From Novosphingobium piscinae (lineage in GTDB: Bacteria; Pseudomonadota; Alphaproteobacteria; Sphingomonadales; Sphingomonadaceae): DNA of 64,000 bases. The position numbers and the translations under genes were made by a program. The notes under the pieces were generated by a model. It ran no database searches and had not been told where the DNA came from. It was given only the letters and a program-made list of their open reading frames with translations. This document shows, in pieces, positions 18,849 through 27,228 of the stretch. Within the stretch, counting starts at the first letter, position 1, and every line of letters starts with the position of its first letter. The DNA is taken from the NCBI RefSeq assembly GCF_014230355.1, contig NZ_JACLAX010000012.1, positions 33,646 to 97,645 on the forward strand, written 5' to 3'.

Positions 18849-18939
18849 GGAGCGGTGGCCGAGTGGTCGAAGGCGCTCGCCTGGAAAGTGAGTATACGTC
18901 AAAAGCGTATCGAGGGTTCGAATCCCTCCCGCTCCGCCA
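18849..18939 (+). tRNA. tRNA-Ser (anticodon GGA)
   Basis: A 91-base class II tRNA: acceptor GGAGCGG/CCGCTCC, anticodon stem CTCGC/GTGAG with loop CTGGAAA, a long variable arm (TATACG...CGTATC region), T-arm GAGGGTTCGAATCCCTC and an encoded CCA. Confidence 0.98.
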
Positions 18940-18979
18940 CTGCGCCCGGCCGCTGCCGGCTTCCGCTGCGCCTCCGCCG

Positions 18980-20821
18980 TCAGCTCCGGCTCGCGATCCA
19001 TTCGTCGACGCGGCGCTCGAGGATGCCGAGCGGCTGCGAGCCGTCGCTGATGATCAGGTCGTTGAAGCCCTTGATGTCGAAACGGGCGCCCAGCGCCGCC
19101 TCGGCCTTGCGGCGCAGCTCGTTGATCTTGATCATGCCGATCTTGTAGCCGGTCGCCTGGCCGGGCAGGGTGATGTAACGCCGCACCTCCGACCGCGCCT
19201 GGTCGGGCGAGAGACGGCCGGTCTTGATCATGAAGTCGACCGCCTGGTCCTCGGTCCAGCCGAGCGCGTGGAGCCCGGTGTCGACCACCAGCCGGGCGGC
19301 CCGGAAGTGTTCCTGGTCGAGCCGCATGAAGTCCTCGGCCACGTCCTGGTAGGCGCCCATCTCCTTGCAGAGCTGTTCGGAATAGAGGCCCCAGCCCTCC
19401 CCGAAGGCGACATAGCCGCCGACCAGCCGGAACCGGGGGGTGCCGGTCTGGCGGGCCTGGATGTCGCCCTGCATGACGTGGCCCGGCACGGCCTCGTGGC
19501 ACATCAGGTCGGTAAGCTTGGCCGGGTCCTTGGTCTGGCCGAGCAGGTGAACGTAGACCCGGCCCGGGCGCACGCCGTCCGGGCTCGGTGCGGCGGCATG
19601 GGCGGCGCCGCCCGCCACCTCGCTGAACGCCGGTTCGCGCAGCACCTCCATGCGGTACTGCGGCAGGGCGTTGAAGTGGCTGGAGAGCAGCGTGCGGTTG
19701 CGCGCGACGATCGCGTTGGCGCGGCGCAGGTAGTCCTCGCGCAGCGCGTCGGTCCACGGCTGCGGCGGGAAGCGCTTGGCGCGGTCGGCATAGAAGGCCT
19801 GGTGATCGGCAAAGCCCGCGCTGCGCGCCAGCTGGTCCTGCTCGCCCTCGATCCGCTTGAGCTCGGCCAGGCCGATCGCGTGGATCTGCCGCGCGGTCAG
19901 GTCGAGCGTGGTGTTCAGCCGCAGCGCCGCAGCATACCAGGCGGCCCCGCTGGGCAGCGAGATCGCGCCGACCCGGCCACTCGGCGCGGTCGCCAGCGCG
20001 CCTTGGCCCCAGGCGATCACCCGGGCATAGGCGGGCTGCAGGGCCAGCAGCGCGGCGCGGGTCTCGGCGAGCAGCGCCTCGGCCTCGGCCGCGGTCACCG
20101 TGCCGGCCGCCTGGAGCTTGCCGACCTTGGCGCGGGCATCGGCCCAGAGCGGCGCCTCCGCCCCTTCCGTGAAGGGCGCGCCGGAGATCAGCTTGCCCGC
20201 GCCGGCGATCACCCGCTCGACCTGGAAGCGCGGCGCGCGGATCCCGACCTGCTCGGACTGGCGGGTCTGGGCCAGCGCCGTGTCGAGCACCGCCGGAATG
20301 CCCCGCAACCGCGCGTTGTAGGCCCGCATGTCCGCGGCATCGGCCACGGTGTGGGTGTTGATCAGGAAATCGGGCAGGGTCGCATGGATCGAATAGAGGA
20401 ACGAGTAGAACGGCGGCTGGAACCGGCGATAGCGGTACTGCAGCTCCATGCGCTCGAGTTCGACCAGCCAGATGTCGTAGTTGGTCCGGCCCTTGGCTGA
20501 GAGCCGGTCACGGACGAAGCCTGCCTTCAGCCGCGCCGCGCTGGCCCGCCGGGCGACGAGCCGGCGCAGCTGGGCGGCCTCGCTGATGTCGTCGAGCCGG
20601 TCCTTGCCGTCCTTGAGGCCCAGCCGCGTGGCCAGCTGCGGGCGCTGCTGCAGGTCGGCGGCGAATTCGCGGTCGAGAAAGGCGGTGAGCCGCGCGTCCT
20701 CGGCCGCGGCATCGGCTGGAGTGGCCGCCGCCGCCCCGGCGGCAGACTGGGCTGTGGCAACGGCGGGAAGCGTCAGCAAGGTCGCCGCGGTCGCGGCGAG
20801 GAACAGGGTGCGCTGGATCAT
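18980..20821 (-). CDS. DUF885 family exported metallopeptidase-like protein
   Basis: This is a 613-residue exported protein with signal peptide MIQRTLFLAATAATLLTLPAVATA. It belongs to the DUF885 family. The feature that suggests a zinc peptidase is LMCHEAVPGHVMQ (an HExxxH zinc motif), with downstream LVGGYVAFGEGWGLYSEQL giving a further glutamate ligand, as in carboxypeptidase-like gluzincins. The C-terminus includes RYITLPGQATGYKIGMIKI. The length is standard for this family in sphingomonads. It is a single gene on the minus strand, 104 bases downstream of the beta-oxidation operon and possibly read through from it. Substrate unknown. Confidence 0.88.
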   Translation of the reverse strand: MIQRTLFLAATAATLLTLPAVATAQSAAGAAAATPADAAAEDARLTAFLDREFAADLQQRPQLATRLGLKDGKDRLDDISEAAQLRRLVARRASAARLKAGFVRDRLSAKGRTNYDIWLVELERMELQYRYRRFQPPFYSFLYSIHATLPDFLINTHTVADAADMRAYNARLRGIPAVLDTALAQTRQSEQVGIRAPRFQVERVIAGAGKLISGAPFTEGAEAPLWADARAKVGKLQAAGTVTAAEAEALLAETRAALLALQPAYARVIAWGQGALATAPSGRVGAISLPSGAAWYAAALRLNTTLDLTARQIHAIGLAELKRIEGEQDQLARSAGFADHQAFYADRAKRFPPQPWTDALREDYLRRANAIVARNRTLLSSHFNALPQYRMEVLREPAFSEVAGGAAHAAAPSPDGVRPGRVYVHLLGQTKDPAKLTDLMCHEAVPGHVMQGDIQARQTGTPRFRLVGGYVAFGEGWGLYSEQLCKEMGAYQDVAEDFMRLDQEHFRAARLVVDTGLHALGWTEDQAVDFMIKTGRLSPDQARSEVRRYITLPGQATGYKIGMIKINELRRKAEAALGARFDIKGFNDLIISDGSQPLGILERRVDEWIASRS

Positions 20822-20925
20822 GGGAAGCCTTTTTCGTGTGGGATCGCCCGCAACGGGCCTGGGCTCAGGCTAACGGCCGCGCGCCCCGCTCCAAGCCTCC
20901 GCACCCCGGCATCCCCCGCTGGCGC

Positions 20926-21225
20926 TCACGGCTTATCGAGCATCTTGCCCGCGCTGACCTTGACGAATTCGGCGATCTGGCCGGACATCATCTTGAGGAA
21001 GGCCGGGATGGTCAGCTCGCCCGTCACCGCGGCATCCTCGATCGCCAGGGTCACCGGAATGGTCTGGCCCATCGCGCCGATGGTCAGCTGCAGCGTGTCG
21101 GGGCCGGTCCATTCCGACTCGAGCGAGCCGCCGCCGGGGATGTGCGCGGCGAGCTTGGGCAAGCCCTGCTCGATCCGGCGGCGGGCCTCGTCGCGGCCGA
21201 GGCTGTGGGGAATGGTGATCTGCAT
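20926..21225 (-). CDS. Polyhydroxyalkanoic acid system (PHA_gran_rgn) protein
   Basis: This is a 99-residue protein of the PHA granule/system family (PF09650-like), seen in MQITIPHSLGRDEARRRIEQ, WTGPDTLQLTIGAMGQTIPV and LTIPAFLKMMSGQIAEFVKV. Such small proteins are found beside PHA or fatty-acid genes; the biochemical role is poorly defined. It is the last gene of the beta-oxidation operon, 27 bases after the acyl-CoA dehydrogenase. That position links acyl-CoA breakdown with PHA metabolism, whose synthase and phasin genes lie 18 kb away. Confidence 0.85.
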   Translation of the reverse strand: MQITIPHSLGRDEARRRIEQGLPKLAAHIPGGGSLESEWTGPDTLQLTIGAMGQTIPVTLAIEDAAVTGELTIPAFLKMMSGQIAEFVKVSAGKMLDKP

Positions 21226-21252
21226 GGCGGGTCTCCGGATCGGTCGGGCAGG

Positions 21253-23043
21253 TCAGAACGCGTCGTCGGCCAGGGCCATCATCGACGCCTTGCCCGCCTT
21301 GATCGCCAGGAAATGGGCGGTCGCCTGGGGCAGGATGCGCTCGAAGAAGTAGGTCGCGGTCTTGATCTTGGCATCGTAGAACGCCTTGTCCGGGCTGCGG
21401 AAGAACAGCTGCAGCCCGGCGATCTTGGTCGCCCGGGCAAAGCAGTAGCCCATCGCCACCAGGCCGAGCAGGCGCAGGTAGTCGGCCGAGGCGGCGCCGG
21501 CCTCCTCCGGGTCCTTGAGCCCGCGCTGCGCGATCGTCGCGGTCGACAGCTGCAGCGCGCCGAAGGCCTTGGCGAGGGCCTCGATCATCGGCTTCATCGG
21601 CCCCTCGACGTTGTTCTCCTCGATGAACTGCGCCACCGGGTGGAAGAAGCTGCGCAGGTAGCGGCCCATGTGCGCGCCCAGCTTGCGCCCGACCAGGTCG
21701 AGCGCCTGCACGCCGTTGGTGCCCTCGTAGATCATCGTGATCCGGGCATCGCGGGCGTACTGCTCGACCCCGCTCTCGCGGATGTAGCCGTGACCGCCGT
21801 AGCACTGGATCGCCAGGTTGGCGCTGTCCGAGGCGAGGTCGGTGAACAGCGCCTTCACCACCGGGGTCATCAGCGCGACGAAATCGGCGGCGCGCTGGCG
21901 CACCTCGGGATCGGGCGAGTGGGCCTCGGCATCGAGCGCGCGGGCGACCCAGCCCGACAGGGCGCGGCAGCCTTCGTTGTAGGCGCGCATGGTCATCAGC
22001 ATGCGCCGCACGTCGGGATGGACAAGGATCGGATCGGCCGGCTTGTCGGGATACTTCGCCCCCGACAGCGCGCGGCCCTGGAGCCGGTCTTTGGCGTACC
22101 ACACGGCCGCCTGGTAGGCCGCCTCGCCCACGCCCAGCCCCTGGATGCCGACCGAGAGGCGCTCGGCGTTCATCATCGTGAACATGGCGGCCATGCCCTT
22201 GTGCGGCTCGCCCACCAGCCAGCCGGTGGCCTCCTCGAACAGCATCTGGCAGGTGGCCGAGGCCTTGAGCCCCATCTTGTGCTCGATCGCGCTGCAGCTG
22301 ACGCCGTTGCGCGCGCCGGGGGTCCCGTCGGCCTGCGGCAGGAACTTGGGCACCAGGAACAGGCTGATCCCCTTGATCCCGGGCGGGGCATCGGGCAGCC
22401 GCGCCAGCACCAGGTGGACGATGTTCGAGGTCAGGTCGTGTTCGCCGGCCGAGATGAAGATCTTGGCGCCGGTGAGCTTGTGGCTGCCATCGTCCTGCGG
22501 CACGGCGCGGGTGCGCAGCAGCCCGAGGTCGGTGCCGCAGTGCGCCTCGGTCAGGCACATCGTACCCGACCATTCGCCGCTGACCAGCTTGGGCAGGTAG
22601 GCGGCCTTGAGCGCCTCGCTGGCATGGCCCTCGATCGCGCAGACCGCACCATGGGTCAGCCCCGGGTAGAGCCCGAACGAGAGGTTGGCCGAACAGATCA
22701 TCTCCTCGACCAGCTTGCCCACCGCGTCGGGCACCCCCTGGCCGCCCCATTCGGGCGACGAGGCGAGCGAGGTCCAGCCGCCTTCGGCGAACTGGCGATA
22801 GGCGTCGATGAACCCGGCCGGCGTGCGCACCACCCCGTTTTCGAGCCGGCAGCCTTCCTCGTCGCCGGGCAGGTTGAGCGGCAGCAGCACCTCACGGCAG
22901 AACCGCGCGGCCTCCTCCAGGATCGCGTCGGTCAGGTCGGGAGTGAACTCGGCGTGGATCGGCAGATCGCCGAAGCCGTCGTCGGTGTGCAGCTCGTTGA
23001 GCACGAAGCGCATGTCGCGCAGGGGAGCGTCATAGACTTGCAT
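21253..23043 (-). CDS. Acyl-CoA dehydrogenase (FadE-like)
   Basis: This is a 596-residue FAD-dependent acyl-CoA dehydrogenase that introduces the trans-2 double bond in beta-oxidation. Domain order is an N-terminal helical domain, the middle beta domain (MCLTEAHCGTDLGLLRTRAV) and a C-terminal catalytic domain with ITMIYEGTNGVQALDLVGRK, where the Glu of YEGTN is the catalytic base. An extra C-terminal extension of about 130 residues is typical of this long subgroup, which also includes DmdC-type enzymes. It starts 12 bases after fadN ends, so it is the third gene of the operon. Chain-length specificity is unknown. Confidence 0.94.
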   Translation of the reverse strand: MQVYDAPLRDMRFVLNELHTDDGFGDLPIHAEFTPDLTDAILEEAARFCREVLLPLNLPGDEEGCRLENGVVRTPAGFIDAYRQFAEGGWTSLASSPEWGGQGVPDAVGKLVEEMICSANLSFGLYPGLTHGAVCAIEGHASEALKAAYLPKLVSGEWSGTMCLTEAHCGTDLGLLRTRAVPQDDGSHKLTGAKIFISAGEHDLTSNIVHLVLARLPDAPPGIKGISLFLVPKFLPQADGTPGARNGVSCSAIEHKMGLKASATCQMLFEEATGWLVGEPHKGMAAMFTMMNAERLSVGIQGLGVGEAAYQAAVWYAKDRLQGRALSGAKYPDKPADPILVHPDVRRMLMTMRAYNEGCRALSGWVARALDAEAHSPDPEVRQRAADFVALMTPVVKALFTDLASDSANLAIQCYGGHGYIRESGVEQYARDARITMIYEGTNGVQALDLVGRKLGAHMGRYLRSFFHPVAQFIEENNVEGPMKPMIEALAKAFGALQLSTATIAQRGLKDPEEAGAASADYLRLLGLVAMGYCFARATKIAGLQLFFRSPDKAFYDAKIKTATYFFERILPQATAHFLAIKAGKASMMALADDAF

Positions 23044-23055
23044 GGTGGGTTCCCA

Positions 23056-25380
23056 TCAGTTCCGCAGCGGCTTGCCGGTTTCGAGCATGTGCTCGACCCG
23101 GGCCTGGCTGCGCGGATCACGCACGAGTTTCATGAAGGACTTGCGTTCCAGCGCGCGCATGTCCGCCTCGGTCAGCACGTCGACCAGATCGGCCTCGCCG
23201 CCAGTCAGGATGTCGGCCAGGGCATCGGCCACCACCCCGTCATAGGGCGTGGCCAGGCCCTGCGCCTGGAAGCCCTTGACCGCCAGGGTCAGCGCCGCCT
23301 TGCCGCCCGCGCCGGGCAGGCGGAACTCAGGCGGCTGCGGCGGCTGGTAGCCCTCCACCAGCTCGAGCGCGCGGGCCTTGGCATCGGCGAGCAGGCGATC
23401 GCGGTTCATCGTGACGCGGTCGGTCGGGCGCAGGAAGCCCAGCTCCTTCGCCTCGGCCCCGGACTTGGCCACCGTGGCGGTCGAGACCAGCTCGAACACC
23501 TTGGCCACCGCTGGCATCGGCCCCTTCGGCAGCATCGGGTTGTTCTTCCAGCGGTCGAGCATCTCGCCGCAGCCGCCCCAGCCCGGGATCAGGCCGACCC
23601 CGCATTCGACCAGCCCGATGTAGCTTTCGGCATGGGCCTGGATCGCATCGCTGTGCAGCAGCACCTCGCAGCCGCCGCCCAGTGCCAGCCCGGCCGGCGC
23701 GCTGACCACCGGGAACGGCGCGTACTTGAGCGCCAGGTAGGCATCCTGCCCGCCCTTGGTCAGCTTCTCGATCTCGCTCCAGGCTGCGATGTTGACCGCG
23801 AACATGGCGAGCCCGAGGTTCGCCCCGGCCGAGAAGTTGCTGCCTTCGTTGTAGATCACCAGCGCCTTGTACTGCTCCTGCACCAGCGCGATCGCCTTGC
23901 CGATCAGCGTCATGACGTCGGCATCCAGCGCGTTCATCTTGCCGGTGAACTCCAGCGCGACCACGCCATCGCCGACATCCCACAACGCGGCCGAGCCGTT
24001 CTTGATCAGGGGTTTGCTGGCCAGCTTGATGTCCTCGAGCAGCAGCACGCCCGCGGGCCGGACCACGCCGCGATAGGTGCCATCGATCCCGAGGAACTGG
24101 CGCTTGCCCTCCTCGACCCGGTAGAACGGACGTTCGCCCGCGGTCTGCAGGATCGCCGGGACCTTGCGCCCTTCGGCCGCGAGCCGCGCCGCCAGGGCAC
24201 CAGGCCCGAGCCGGTCGATCAGCTCGAACGGGCCGTACGCCCAGTTGTAGCCCAGCTTCATCGCGTCATCGATGGCGACCACGTCATCGGCTACCACGCC
24301 CACCAGATCGGCGGCATAGCCCAGCACCTTGCCCAGCACCTCCCAGGCATAGGCGCCGACCTTGCCCGGCGCCGCGACCAGCGCGGCCAGATCCTTCTCG
24401 GCCCCGCCGGGCAGGGGGGCGGGCTTGATCGTGGCGCGGAACTCGCCGGTCGCCAGATCGCGGGCCTGCTTGGTTCTGGTCGCCTTGTCGAAGGCGTAGA
24501 ACCCGCCCTTGCCCTTGCGGCCGGTGTAACCCTCGGCGATCATCCGGTCGACCAGCGGCATCGGCCGTACGGTGTCGAAATAGGGATCGCCGGCCGGCAG
24601 GGTTGAGGTCAGGCTCTTGGTCAGGAGCGGCATGAGGTCGACCCCGACCAGATCGATCAGGCCGAAGATCCCGGTCTTGGGCACGCCCATCGGCTTGCCG
24701 CCGATCTGGTCGGCCTCCTCGATGGTCAGGCCCTGGTCGATCGCCGCGTTCACCGCCACGGCCAGCCAGTAGGTGCCGATGCGGTTGGCGATGAAGCCCG
24801 GGGTGTCCTTGGTCGGCACCACCCGCTTGCCCAGCATGCGATCGACGAAGTCCTCTACCCGGCCGGCCACGGCGGCGTCGGTCTCGGTCCCGCGGACGAT
24901 CTCGATCAGCCGCATGTAGCGCGGCGGGTTGAAGAAGTGGGTGATCAGGAAGTCGCGCCGGAACTGCTCGCCGCGCCCGTCGACCAGCGCGTTCAGCGGA
25001 ATGGTCGAGGTGTTGGACGAAACTGCCGTGCCGGGGCGCTTGACCGCCTCGAGCCGGGCATAGAGCGCCTGCTTGATGTCCAGCCGCTCGACGATCGCCT
25101 CGACGATCCAGTCGCATTCGGCGGCCTTGTCGAGGTGATCCTCGATATTGCCGGTCTCGACCAGCTTGGCCGCGGCTTTCGACATGAAGGGGGCGGGATC
25201 GGTCTTCAGCATCTTGGCCACGGCCCCCTTGGCCACGGCGTCGCGATCATCCCCCTCCCTGGGCAGGATGTCGAGCAGCAGCACCGGCACACCGGCATTG
25301 GCCACCTGCGCGGCGATCCCGGCACCCATCGTGCCGGCGCCGATCACGCAGACCTTCTTGATCGGCTCGACAGCGCTCAT
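23056..25380 (-). CDS. fadN: 3-hydroxyacyl-CoA dehydrogenase / enoyl-CoA hydratase (FadN type)
   Basis: This is a bifunctional beta-oxidation enzyme of 774 residues that carries out hydration and NAD-dependent oxidation. The Rossmann-type dehydrogenase comes first (KKVCVIGAGTMGAGIAAQVA), followed by its C-terminal helical domain (GFIANRIGTYWLAVAV). The enoyl-CoA hydratase is at the C-terminus (NFSAGANLGLAMFAV and ALGGGCEVLLHSDAI). That order is the reverse of FadB/FadJ and matches FadN of Bacillus-type fadNAE operons. The ATG (MSAVEPIKK) overlaps the thiolase stop as ATGA, so the two are translationally coupled. It probably forms a functional unit with the adjoining thiolase and dehydrogenase. 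Confidence 0.94.
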   Translation of the reverse strand: MSAVEPIKKVCVIGAGTMGAGIAAQVANAGVPVLLLDILPREGDDRDAVAKGAVAKMLKTDPAPFMSKAAAKLVETGNIEDHLDKAAECDWIVEAIVERLDIKQALYARLEAVKRPGTAVSSNTSTIPLNALVDGRGEQFRRDFLITHFFNPPRYMRLIEIVRGTETDAAVAGRVEDFVDRMLGKRVVPTKDTPGFIANRIGTYWLAVAVNAAIDQGLTIEEADQIGGKPMGVPKTGIFGLIDLVGVDLMPLLTKSLTSTLPAGDPYFDTVRPMPLVDRMIAEGYTGRKGKGGFYAFDKATRTKQARDLATGEFRATIKPAPLPGGAEKDLAALVAAPGKVGAYAWEVLGKVLGYAADLVGVVADDVVAIDDAMKLGYNWAYGPFELIDRLGPGALAARLAAEGRKVPAILQTAGERPFYRVEEGKRQFLGIDGTYRGVVRPAGVLLLEDIKLASKPLIKNGSAALWDVGDGVVALEFTGKMNALDADVMTLIGKAIALVQEQYKALVIYNEGSNFSAGANLGLAMFAVNIAAWSEIEKLTKGGQDAYLALKYAPFPVVSAPAGLALGGGCEVLLHSDAIQAHAESYIGLVECGVGLIPGWGGCGEMLDRWKNNPMLPKGPMPAVAKVFELVSTATVAKSGAEAKELGFLRPTDRVTMNRDRLLADAKARALELVEGYQPPQPPEFRLPGAGGKAALTLAVKGFQAQGLATPYDGVVADALADILTGGEADLVDVLTEADMRALERKSFMKLVRDPRSQARVEHMLETGKPLRN

Positions 25381-26513
25381 CGCACCGCCTCCAGCACCGT
25401 GGCGATGCCCTGGCCGCCGCCGATGCACTGCGTGGCGAGCGCATAGGTGCCCCCTTCGCGCTGCAGCAGTGCCGCCGCCTTGCCGACGATCCGGGCGCCG
25501 GTGGCCCCCAGCGGGTGGCCGATCGCGATCGCGCCGCCATCGAGGTTGACCTTGGCGGCATCGAGCCCGAGGTCGGCGATGCAGGCCAGCGACTGGCTGG
25601 CGAAGGCCTCGTTCAGTTCGACCACGTCGATCTGGTCGGCGGTGATCCCGGCGCGCTTCATCGCCTTGCGGCTCGCCTCGACCGGGCCGATGCCCATGAT
25701 CTCGGGCTGGCAGCCGGAGATCGCGACAGCCTTGATCCGCGCGAGGATCGGCAGCCCGTTGGCACGGGCATAGTCCTCGCTGGTGACCAGCACGGCGCTG
25801 GCGCCATCGGTCAGGGGCGAGGAGGTGCCGGCCGTGACCGTGCCGTCCTTGCTGAAGGCCGGCTTGAGCCCGGCGAGCGCCTCGGCCGTGGTGCCGGGGC
25901 GCGGGGTGCCGTCAGCGTCGACCATGCCGCCCTTGGTCTGGATCGGCACGATCTCGTCCGCCAGCTTGCCCGCGGCGATCGCGGCGGCGGCCTTGTCCTG
26001 GCTGGCGACCGCGAAGGCCTCCTGCTGGGCGCGGGTGATCTGGTACTTGCTGGCGACGTTCTCGGCCGTCTCGCCCATCCCCATGTAGGCCGCGCTCTTC
26101 TTGGCCAGGGCCGGGTTCGGCAGCGGGTTGAAGCCCATCATCGGCACGCGGCTCATCGCTTCCACGCCCGCGCAGATGAAGGCCTCGCCGGCGCCAAGCT
26201 GGATCTGCCCGGCGGCGATGTGGATCGAGCTCATCGACGAACCGCAGAAGCGGTTCACTGTCATCCCGCCGACCGACAGCGGCAGATCGGCGAGGAGGCC
26301 GACCAGCCGGGCGATGTTGAAGCCCTGCTCACCCTCGGGGAAAGCGCAGCCCATCACGATATCCTCGATATCCTCGGCCTTGACCCCGGTCCGCTCGATC
26401 AGACCGCGAATCACCTGGCCGGCCAGGTCATCGGGCCGCACCCGGGCGAGGGCGCCCTTGCCGGCGAGGTGGAAGGGGGACCGGGCATAGCCCACGATGA
26501 CGACATTGCGCAT
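25377..26513 (-). CDS. fadA: Acetyl-CoA acetyltransferase (thiolase)
   Basis: This is a 378-residue thiolase that cleaves 3-ketoacyl-CoA in beta-oxidation. Landmarks are RNVVIVGYARSPFHLAGKGA, the nucleophile region TVNRFCGSSMSSIHIAAGQI (active Cys), GGAIAIGHPLGATGARIVGK (His) and ALATQCIGGGQGIATVLEAV (second Cys). The start MRNVV is preferred by family N-termini and a GAGAGG stretch about 9 bases upstream; ATG at 26543 would add 10 residues. It is the first gene of the four-gene operon. The promoter region carries the palindrome at 26567-26580, so a regulator probably controls the operon. Confidence 0.95.
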   Translation of the reverse strand: MRNVVIVGYARSPFHLAGKGALARVRPDDLAGQVIRGLIERTGVKAEDIEDIVMGCAFPEGEQGFNIARLVGLLADLPLSVGGMTVNRFCGSSMSSIHIAAGQIQLGAGEAFICAGVEAMSRVPMMGFNPLPNPALAKKSAAYMGMGETAENVASKYQITRAQQEAFAVASQDKAAAAIAAGKLADEIVPIQTKGGMVDADGTPRPGTTAEALAGLKPAFSKDGTVTAGTSSPLTDGASAVLVTSEDYARANGLPILARIKAVAISGCQPEIMGIGPVEASRKAMKRAGITADQIDVVELNEAFASQSLACIADLGLDAAKVNLDGGAIAIGHPLGATGARIVGKAAALLQREGGTYALATQCIGGGQGIATVLEAVR

Positions 26514-26566
26514 TGATCGAAGCCTCTCCAGGGAATCGCTCATGGATGACCTAATGGTGCTATAAA

Positions 26567-26580
26567 TGACGTATACGTCA
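26567..26580 (-). promoter_or_regulatory. Perfect palindrome TGACGTATACGTCA before the beta-oxidation operon
   Basis: A 14-bp perfect palindrome lies 54 bases upstream of the thiolase ATG. On the minus strand it overlaps a TTGACG -35, and a CATTAG -10-like sequence follows at 19 bases, the long spacing typical of MerR-regulated promoters. A MerR gene is encoded 2.5 kb away in the divergent arm. Confidence 0.65.
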
Positions 26581-26657
26581 ACTGAAAAATGCAACCGGTC
26601 GCTGCGTGCGGTGCCTGCCGACGCATAGGGAATGTCGATGACGCATTGGGGTCTTGA

Positions 26658-26673
26658 CTTACCTATACGTAAG
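26658..26673 (+). promoter_or_regulatory. Related palindrome CTTACCTATACGTAAG in the divergent promoter
   Basis: A 16-bp inverted repeat with a single mismatched pair begins inside a TTGACT -35 (26654-26659) for the rightward genes. It shares the TATACGT core with the palindrome at 26567-26580, and both lie in the same 280-base divergent region. Confidence 0.6.
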
Positions 26674-26795
26674 CAGTGATGATCGCGCGACGCCGAATCC
26701 CCGCCGTGCGGCGGTCAGGGTCTGGCGAAAGGCTTGGCCAAGGCCCGCCGGCGCCGCTGCTCCGGTACCGCCGCGGCCCGAACGGGAGAGGATCG

Positions 26796-27194
26796 ATGCT
26801 GGTGCTGATGCTGGCGCAGGCCGCCGCGCTCTCGCCCGACCTGGCGATCGGCCGCTGGCAGACCGAAAGCCGCCATGGCATCGTCGAGATCGCACGCTGC
26901 GCAGCTGGCCTCTGCGGCACGCTGGTGGCGTCCGACGGGCTGCGTTCCAACCCCGATCTGCGCGACAGCAAGAACCGCGATCCGGCGCTGCGCCAGCGCA
27001 ACCTGCGCGGCCTGCCGATGCTGCAGGGCTTCCGCTGGCAGGATGGCGCCTGGAGCGGCGGCCGGCTCTACAACCCCGAAGACGGCGGCACCTACAGCGG
27101 TACGCTGACTATCCTCGGTCCTGACCGGCTGCGGCTGCGTGGCTGCATCGTCTGGCCGCTGTGCAAATCGCAGACCTGGTCACGGGTCCGCTGA
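26796..27194 (+). CDS. DUF2147 exported protein
   Basis: This is a 132-residue protein of the DUF2147 family. The short hydrophobic N-terminus (MLVLMLAQAAALSP) may be a signal peptide. The fold is recognised by IGRWQTESRHGIVEIARCAA, then LCGTLV, WSGGRLYNPEDGGTYSGTLT and LRLRGCIVWPLCKSQTW. These proteins have a lipocalin-like architecture and no established reaction. The start is set by GGGAGAGGA three bases before the ATG region. It is the first gene of the rightward arm and ends 34 bases before the acyl-CoA ligase, so it is likely in an operon with it. Confidence 0.85.
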   Translation: MLVLMLAQAAALSPDLAIGRWQTESRHGIVEIARCAAGLCGTLVASDGLRSNPDLRDSKNRDPALRQRNLRGLPMLQGFRWQDGAWSGGRLYNPEDGGTYSGTLTILGPDRLRLRGCIVWPLCKSQTWSRVR

Positions 27195-27228
27195 GCCCTC
27201 CCGCCCTCGCAACGCAAGGAGCCCTGAC

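Noticed and set aside
18883..18912. Sequence TATACG with a nearby CGTAT resembling the MerR-type palindromes at 26.6 kb.
   Set aside because: It is the variable arm of tRNA-Ser, where the complementarity is structural.
16376..20500. A very long rightward open frame (over 1300 codons) running across rel, the cyclophilin, tRNA-Ser and the DUF885 gene.
   Set aside because: It is antisense or out of frame to four convincing genes and a tRNA, and its product is Arg/Gly/Asp/His-rich low complexity, the usual shadow of GC-rich codon bias.
20836..24606. A long rightward open frame of more than 1200 codons opposite the beta-oxidation operon.
   Set aside because: The product is composed of repetitive His/Arg/Gly/Leu text with no domain and mirrors three well-supported enzymes.
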